From NCBI RefSeq assembly GCF_000956405.1, contig NZ_JYIV01000020.1, positions 62,001 through 126,000 of the forward strand: 64,000 bases of DNA, written 5' to 3'. Shown here piece by piece: positions 59,215 through 64,000 of the stretch (within the stretch, counting starts at the first letter, position 1; every line of letters starts with the position of its first letter). Source of the stretch: Microbacterium oxydans (GTDB lineage: Bacteria > Actinomycetota > Actinomycetes > Actinomycetales > Microbacteriaceae). The notes under the pieces were generated by a model that saw nothing but the letters and a program-made list of their open reading frames with translations, was not told where the DNA came from and did not search any database. The translations under genes were made by a program, and so were the position numbers.

Positions 59215-60266
59215 CGTGCCACCACCACGGCATCGCCTGCAGCGAGATCGCCGCCCGTGATCTGCACCTTGGTGTCGGCGATCAGCCCGACCTCCACGGC
59301 GACGCGCTCGATCTTGCCGCCCTTGCGCAGCACGTCGAGGGCATATCCGCCGTCGGTGGTCGCGACGAGGGCGGTGACCGGCACGACGAGCGCGTCCTTC
59401 ACCTCCGAGGTCGCGAACACGACCTTCACCGCGCGCAGACCGATTCCCGCGGCGACGGCCGGGTCGTCGAACTCGACGTCTGCGGTGGGCGGAGTGGTCT
59501 CGCCCTCCTTCTCGGTCGGCTGCCCGCCGGGGTCGACGGCGGTCACGGTCGCCGGCGCCTCCGTCCCATCCGGCAGGATCACGGTCACCTTCGTGGCGGG
59601 CAGGATCTCGCGAGCCTGTGCATCCGTCAGCTTGGCGACCACGCGCAGCGTCGTGCTCGTGTAGCTGAGCGGACTCGACCCCGCCGGGTCCCCCAGCTTC
59701 GCCGTGACCGACTCCACCCGCACGGATGCGGCGCTGATCGCGACGACGTCACCCAGCTTCACGATGCCGTCCTGCGGCACCCCGAGCGACTTCTGCCAGG
59801 CCTTGACGTTGGTCTCGGTGACAGCGGTGAACTCGTCGTCGATCGTCATGTTCTTGCCGAAGCCGAGATCGGCGAGAGCCTGTTCCAGCTGCCTGACATC
59901 CGGCCCTTCATCCACTCCGAGGCCCAGGTCGCGCCAGAACGGACGGTCTCCCCGCATCGCGATCACCGGCTTCCCGTCCACCTCGTAGATCGCCTGCCCG
60001 ACGCCGATCTCCTCGCCCGCCGCCGGCAGGCGGGTGATCGTCCCGGCACGGCCCGGCAGGGCGACCGACGCCCCGTAGCTCAGGGTTCCATTGAGGCGCA
60101 GATCGGAGGTGAGCGTGGTGAGCTCCGCCTCGACCGTCACCGGCGCCTTCGCTTCGTCCGGCGACTCGGCCACCGAGCTCCAGGGCTGCAGCACGGCCAC
60201 GGTCACGGCGGCCGCCACGAGCAGCACTCCGACCGGGACGAGCACCTTGGTCAGCCGGCGGCTCAT
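59211..60266 (-). CDS. Efflux adaptor (HlyD/MacA-like) with a peptidoglycan-binding domain
   Basis: 351 aa. One N-terminal helix (VLVPVGVLLVAAAVTVAVLQ), a lipoyl-like half (LNGTLSYGASVALPGRAGTI), an inserted peptidoglycan-binding domain (about 119-160, VRQLEQALADLGF and VKAWQKSLGVPQDG), then beta-barrel and membrane-proximal domains. In Gram-positives such adaptors link the MacB-like pump to the wall. ATG overlaps the lipoprotein stop (ATGA). Confidence 0.88.
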   Translation of the reverse strand: MSRRLTKVLVPVGVLLVAAAVTVAVLQPWSSVAESPDEAKAPVTVEAELTTLTSDLRLNGTLSYGASVALPGRAGTITRLPAAGEEIGVGQAIYEVDGKPVIAMRGDRPFWRDLGLGVDEGPDVRQLEQALADLGFGKNMTIDDEFTAVTETNVKAWQKSLGVPQDGIVKLGDVVAISAASVRVESVTAKLGDPAGSSPLSYTSTTLRVVAKLTDAQAREILPATKVTVILPDGTEAPATVTAVDPGGQPTEKEGETTPPTADVEFDDPAVAAGIGLRAVKVVFATSEVKDALVVPVTALVATTDGGYALDVLRKGGKIERVAVEVGLIADTKVQITGGDLAAGDAVVVAR

Positions 60267-61021
60267 TCGTCGCCTCCGGAGGGAATGGTGGATGTCGCCG
60301 CGAACATGCCGTCGAAGTACTCGCTCATCACCGCGAACCAGTCGAAGTCGACGGCTTCGATGCTCTCCTGCGTGAACATGGGGGGCATGTCCCCCGTGGT
60401 CTCCGCGCAGGCTTCGAGAAGCGTGCGCGCCTCGTCTTCGCTGATGCCCTTCGGCACGGTGAGCATGCCGTCGGTGTCGGGGTCGGCGAAGTCCGTGAAG
60501 CCGTTCTCCCTGGCGCAGGAGGCGAACGCGAGCCCGGACTCCATGATCTCCTCCGGTGAGATCATCTTCGTCTGCGAGCCCTCGCCCGTCATATCGGGCT
60601 CCGGTTGCGTGAACTCGGGGACCTTCTCTTCACAGGTCTCCCACGCGGCGCGCTGTCCGCCCTCCTCCGGGTAGCCCGATGCCGCAGTCGATGCGAGCCA
60701 GGTACCGTCTTCGTCCGAGAAGACCATCGTCATGGCGAGGTCCTCGTCGTCGCCCGAGTCCGCTTCGACCGACATCATGCCGCCTGTCGAGGTGCCGCTC
60801 GCGGGATCGTCGGGCATCAGCATGCCCACCTGTCCCCCCTCGACGATCTTCGCGGTCTGCCCCTCCTCGGTGAGGCAGCTGACGAAGCGGGCGGCCGCCG
60901 CATTGTTCGCCCCGTCCTTCGCCTTGTCGTCTCCCGATGGCGCACTGCACGCGGCGAGCGCGAAGAGTGCGAAGACAGCGGGGATCGCCGCCCACGATCG
61001 GACTGCTCTCGAATCGAACAT
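60263..61021 (-). CDS. Acidic lipoprotein of an ABC efflux operon
   Basis: 252 aa. Lipobox FALAACS with the lipidated Cys at about 25, after the start ATG 61021 (AAAGGGAA upstream). It is rich in Asp, Glu and Met, with four further cysteines in two similar C-x(n)-E-x-G-(Q/F)-T halves (FVSCLTEEGQT, ASCARENGFTDF). Family unknown. It is the first gene of a lipoprotein-adaptor-ATPase-permease operon, and divergent from an OmpR-type two-component system that likely controls it. It may bind a metal or peptide for the pump. Confidence 0.8.
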   Translation of the reverse strand: MFDSRAVRSWAAIPAVFALFALAACSAPSGDDKAKDGANNAAAARFVSCLTEEGQTAKIVEGGQVGMLMPDDPASGTSTGGMMSVEADSGDDEDLAMTMVFSDEDGTWLASTAASGYPEEGGQRAAWETCEEKVPEFTQPEPDMTGEGSQTKMISPEEIMESGLAFASCARENGFTDFADPDTDGMLTVPKGISEDEARTLLEACAETTGDMPPMFTQESIEAVDFDWFAVMSEYFDGMFAATSTIPSGGDE

Positions 61022-61107
61022 GAGGTTCCCTTTCTCGCGGTCGCAGCTCCTCCGCGACGTGCAGTCAGTTCTACGGAGGCGGTGGTTTGCTGTGGGTATG
61101 ACGGCGC

Positions 61108-61125
61108 CTAACCGGAAACTAACCG
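61108..61125 (+). promoter_or_regulatory. Probable response-regulator binding site (direct repeat)
   Basis: CTAACCG at 61108-61114 and again at 61119-61125, with starts 11 bp apart, one helical turn. This is the usual form of an OmpR/PhoB-type site. It lies between the divergent lipoprotein operon and the response-regulator gene. Confidence 0.55.
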
Positions 61126-61157
61126 CGGCACACGCACCCTCGGATGACGGAGGTGCC

Positions 61158-61826
61158 ATGCGACTGCTGCTGGTGGAAGACGAGGCCGACCTGGCCGATA
61201 TGCTCGCCGACGGCCTGCGCCGCGAGGGCTACCTGGTGGAGGTCGCGCGCGATGGAGCCGCAGCCCTGACCTCCGCGGCCTCGAACGACGTGGACGTGAT
61301 CGTGCTCGACCGCGACCTACCCGTGCTGAGCGGCGACGCGGTGTGCCGCACCCTCGTCGCGCAGGAGTACCCGGCACGCATCCTGATGCTCACGGCCGCC
61401 GGGACTCTGAGCGACCGTGTCGAAGGCCTCGACCTCGGTGCCGACGACTACCTCGCCAAGCCGTTCGCGTACGTCGAGCTTCTGGCCCGCATCCGCGCGC
61501 TCGGCCGACGCGGCGGTTCTGCGCGGACGAGTGCCGTGCAGGAGTTCGCCGGAGTGCGCCTCGACAGCGCTCGACGCATCGTGGAGCGCGACGGCAGCCC
61601 GATCCGACTCACGCTCAAGGAGTTCGGGGTGCTCGAGACGCTTCTCGCCGCGGAGGGCGGCTACGTCAGCGCGGACGACCTCCTCGACGAGGTGTGGGAC
61701 GAACCGCAGGAGCGCACGCGTGGTGTGGTCAAGATCGTGGTGCACACGCTTCGGCGCAAACTCGGCTCGCCCGAGGTGATCCACTCCGCGGCAGGACACG
61801 GCTATCGGGTGGGGACGACCGCATGA
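61158..61826 (+). CDS. OmpR/PhoB-family response regulator
   Basis: 222 aa. Receiver with D51 (VIVLDRDLP) and K101 (YLAKPFAYVELL), then a winged-helix output domain (LTLKEFGVLETLLAAEGG, VVKIVVHTLRRKLG). ATG 61158 has GGAGG upstream. Coupled by ATGA to the histidine-kinase gene. It likely controls the divergent lipoprotein/efflux operon through the direct repeat upstream. Confidence 0.95.
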   Translation: MRLLLVEDEADLADMLADGLRREGYLVEVARDGAAALTSAASNDVDVIVLDRDLPVLSGDAVCRTLVAQEYPARILMLTAAGTLSDRVEGLDLGADDYLAKPFAYVELLARIRALGRRGGSARTSAVQEFAGVRLDSARRIVERDGSPIRLTLKEFGVLETLLAAEGGYVSADDLLDEVWDEPQERTRGVVKIVVHTLRRKLGSPEVIHSAAGHGYRVGTTA

Positions 61827-63100
61827 GACGCATGAGCTTCCGCACCCGACTGGTGATCATCATCACCGCGGTCTTCATCGCCGCCGGTGCCGCCCTGCTC
61901 ACCGTGCAGTACCTGGTGGTGCAGCAGCTGTTCTCCTCCGCGATCACCACCACCGAGGCCAGCTGTCTCCCGATGGCCTCGGTGCTGCAGGTCGAAGGCG
62001 GGTCGATCGCGACCGACGGATCCGACGTCAGCGGGGTGACGCCGCTCCCGGACAGCAGCAGCGTCGTCTGGGGGCAGGCGAGCACCGGCTGCGGATACTA
62101 CGCCGGCACCATCGACGCCGAGCTGGCGGTTCCTGCCCAGACGCTGACCTTCGATGCTGTGGAAGGCGCAGTGCTGCAGCAGTCGAGCTTCCTCGCCGAC
62201 GAGGTGGGCAACGGGCTGCTGCTGTGGTCGGTCGTCGTGCTGGTGGCCTTCACCGGGGTGGCCGCCGCGCTCGCGTTCTGGCTCGCGCGACGTTCGCTCG
62301 GCCGCATCGGCGAGGTCACGGCCGCCGCGCGCGACATCTCCGAACGCGACCTCGGCCGACGCCTCGACCTCCCGGGGCCCGACGACGAGATCAAGGAGCT
62401 GGGCGACACGATCGACGGGATGCTCGACCGACTGCAGTCCGCGTTCACCGCTCAGGACCGCTTCGTGGCGAACGCCTCGCACGAGCTGCGCACTCCGCTG
62501 ACCACGACGCGGACCGCGCTGGAGATCCCCCTCGAACAGGGTGCGGTGCCGGCCGACCTGCAGGCCAACATGCAGCGGGCACTGCGGGCCACCGAGCAGA
62601 GCGAACGACTCATCACGGCGCTGCTCGCCCTCGCGCGCGCCCGCACGGGCCTGGAAGAGGTCGAGCCCGTCGAGCTGAGCGCCCTCATCCGGGATCAGGT
62701 CGACGACCTCGACGCTCAGGACATCGAGGTGCACCCGACGCTTCGGGAACTCACGGTGCAGGGAGATGCGGTGCTGCTGGCGAGGGCCGTGCGCAACCTG
62801 CTCGAGAACGGCGTGCGCCACAACGCGCAGGGCGGAGAGCTGTGGGTGCGATGCCGACGCGAGCGGGGACGCGCCATCATCGAGGTCGAGAACACCGGCG
62901 CTCCGATCGCCCCTGCGACGGTCGAGCTGCTCACCGAGCCGTTCTACCGCGGCGATGCCAGTCGCACCTCCGCCGGCCCCGACGGCACGGGGCTGGGCCT
63001 CGCGATCGTGCACAGCATCGCGAAGACCCACGGCGGGGAGGTGCGCCTGCGCGCGCGGAAGGGCGGCGGCCTGATCGCCGCGATCGTGCTCCCGCTCTGA
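61823..63100 (+). CDS. Sensor histidine kinase (HAMP/HisKA)
   Basis: 425 aa. Two membrane helices (about 9-36 and 131-154) enclose a short outside sensor domain with two cysteines (C48, C90) that could form a disulfide. HAMP follows (about 155-208), then HisKA with H220 (NASHELRTPL) and an ATPase domain (NLLENGVRHNA, GLGLAIVHSI). ATG overlaps the response-regulator stop. Confidence 0.95.
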   Translation: MRRMSFRTRLVIIITAVFIAAGAALLTVQYLVVQQLFSSAITTTEASCLPMASVLQVEGGSIATDGSDVSGVTPLPDSSSVVWGQASTGCGYYAGTIDAELAVPAQTLTFDAVEGAVLQQSSFLADEVGNGLLLWSVVVLVAFTGVAAALAFWLARRSLGRIGEVTAAARDISERDLGRRLDLPGPDDEIKELGDTIDGMLDRLQSAFTAQDRFVANASHELRTPLTTTRTALEIPLEQGAVPADLQANMQRALRATEQSERLITALLALARARTGLEEVEPVELSALIRDQVDDLDAQDIEVHPTLRELTVQGDAVLLARAVRNLLENGVRHNAQGGELWVRCRRERGRAIIEVENTGAPIAPATVELLTEPFYRGDASRTSAGPDGTGLGLAIVHSIAKTHGGEVRLRARKGGGLIAAIVLPL

Positions 63101-63122
63101 GCGCCGGGTCCCCGTACACGAG

Positions 63123-63185
63123 CGTTCCCGTCGCACTTTCTGTCGGAATGGCGCAGCCAGAGCGACAGAAAGTGCGACGGGAACG
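63123..63185. repeat. Dispersed hairpin repeat, copy 4
   Basis: A perfect 23-bp inverted repeat (63123-63145 and 63163-63185) with a 17-nt loop, between two convergent genes. Its outer pairs are TTCCCG/CGGGAA, while copies 1 and 3 have CTCCCG/CGGGAG: a change compensated in both arms. Confidence 0.95.
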
Positions 63186-63214
63186 AATCACCCGGGCGGA
63201 GCGGAAGGGGGGTG

Positions 63215-64000
63215 TCAGCTGGTGACGGTCCAGTCGAACTGGTCGCCGTACTTCTTCAGCCACTCGTCGACCGCGTCGGCTTCCTTGCCCTCGCCGTACT
63301 CGTTGACCACGAGATCTTCGAGCGCGCCGTACTGCTCGTCGTCCAACTTGATCTTCTCGATCAGCGCGGCCGCCTCGGGGAACTCCTCGGCGAAGCCCTT
63401 GGTGCCCAGGAAGTGCAGGCGCTCGGCCTCGCCCATCGCGCCCTTCGGGTCTTCGAGGTCCTTCACGGGGAAGGCGTCGTTGGCCCAGAACGGACGCCAC
63501 AGCGTCACGACGATGTCCTGTTCCTTGTCGGTCGCGGTCTTCAGCTCGGTGAGCATCGCCGCGGTCGACGAGGTGACGAGCTCGTACTCGCCGTCGAGCC
63601 CGTACTCGGGGATCATCTTCTGCGCCTGGGCGGTGAGTCCCGCGCCCGGCTCGATGCCGTAGATCTTGCCGTCGAACTCGCCGCCCTTGCCCACGAGGTC
63701 TTCGATCGAGTTCAGCTCGGAGTACTCCGGCACAGCGAGGGTCAGCTTGGCGTTGTCGTAGTACGCGCCGAGGTCCTCGATCTTGTCGCCGTACTTCTCC
63801 ATGTAGGAGGCGTGCGTGAGCTCCGGCCACGCCGACGGGTACATGTCGACATCGCCCTGAGCGAGCCCGGTGTAGAGCGGACCGGCCTCGGTGAGGGTCT
63901 TCATCTCGACCGTGTAGCCGATCTTCTCGAGCTGGTCCTGCAGCAGGTAGGCGGTGCTCAGACCGTCGGTCCAAGAGGGCAGGAAGCCCAGCGTGATGGT
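63215..64000 (-). CDS. Glycine-betaine/choline-type ABC substrate-binding protein, 5'-truncated by the window edge
   Basis: 262 codons remain; the start is outside the window. TLGFLPSWTDGLSTAYLLQD and AQGDVDMYPSAWPELTHASY are typical of the ProX/OpuAC fold, with aromatic residues (W, Y) expected in the ligand box; LWRPFWANDAFPVKDL supplies others. It probably binds a quaternary ammonium osmolyte. The lipobox is not visible. Convergent with the histidine-kinase gene; hairpin repeat copy 4 lies between them. Confidence 0.9.
   Translation of the reverse strand, partial: TITLGFLPSWTDGLSTAYLLQDQLEKIGYTVEMKTLTEAGPLYTGLAQGDVDMYPSAWPELTHASYMEKYGDKIEDLGAYYDNAKLTLAVPEYSELNSIEDLVGKGGEFDGKIYGIEPGAGLTAQAQKMIPEYGLDGEYELVTSSTAAMLTELKTATDKEQDIVVTLWRPFWANDAFPVKDLEDPKGAMGEAERLHFLGTKGFAEEFPEAAALIEKIKLDDEQYGALEDLVVNEYGEGKEADAVDEWLKKYGDQFDWTVTS

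Noticed and set aside
1..64000. CRISPR arrays, tRNA or rRNA genes
   Set aside because: No regularly spaced short repeats with unique spacers and no tRNA or rRNA-like sequence could be recognised by eye. A tRNAscan and Infernal run would be decisive.

Overview
The window is high-G+C DNA, densely packed with genes, and many adjacent genes share ATGA or GTGA start/stop overlaps. Gene families, LAxTG-type cell-wall sorting signals, PadR/DUF1048 pairs and a leaderless-type start (-10 about 7 nt before GTG) point to an actinobacterium of the Microbacteriaceae, most like Microbacterium. This is a family-level inference from content, not a database match. About 50 protein genes are supported. I saw no tRNA, rRNA, CRISPR array, transposase or integrase.

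Layout. (1) 1-15538: a carbohydrate catabolic locus. A partial GntR regulator and an SDR are followed by a long minus-strand operon (12108 to 1476): solute-binding lipoprotein, two sugar permeases, epimerase-like protein, DapA-like aldolase, 2-hydroxyacid dehydrogenase, Gfo/Idh oxidoreductase, GNAT protein and a Tat-type secreted beta-helix protein. A divergent ROK-type regulator with two more Gfo/Idh genes faces it. (2) 15539-22418: CorA with a possible leader ORF, a membrane protein, a PrsW-like protease beside a putative HExxH metalloprotein, and a secreted subtilase. (3) 22551-34823: a cell-surface locus on the minus strand, holding LAxTG proteins, a DUF11 protein, a UDP-GlcNAc 2-epimerase, an exosortase-like protein next to a processive GT2 glycosyltransferase, and an ECF sigma factor fused to its own zinc-finger anti-sigma, membrane and extracytoplasmic parts. 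(4) 35371-47544: SGNH hydrolase, peptidase E plus Dcu-type transporter, ThrE-type exporter, a large LuxR/STAND regulator, and a 1731-aa DUF11-repeat LAxTG surface protein. (5) 47852-64000: three ABC exporter units, each next to its regulator (NarL-type two-component pair, PadR, OmpR-type two-component pair), then the end of a glycine-betaine-type binding protein.

The most unusual features are not ordinary genes. Four copies of a 55-63 bp near-perfect inverted repeat are scattered through the window, and one sits in frame inside an oxidoreductase gene, flanked by what looks like a 9-bp target duplication. A roughly 1.36-kb lower-G+C islet with a cutinase-like gene is bounded by two 152/153-bp direct repeats that duplicate the 3' end of an ABC permease gene. 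Two unrelated genes end in tandem duplications of their last codons, stop included. The exosortase/GT2/DUF11/LAxTG/fused-sigma cluster is the best candidate for an undescribed surface-assembly system.
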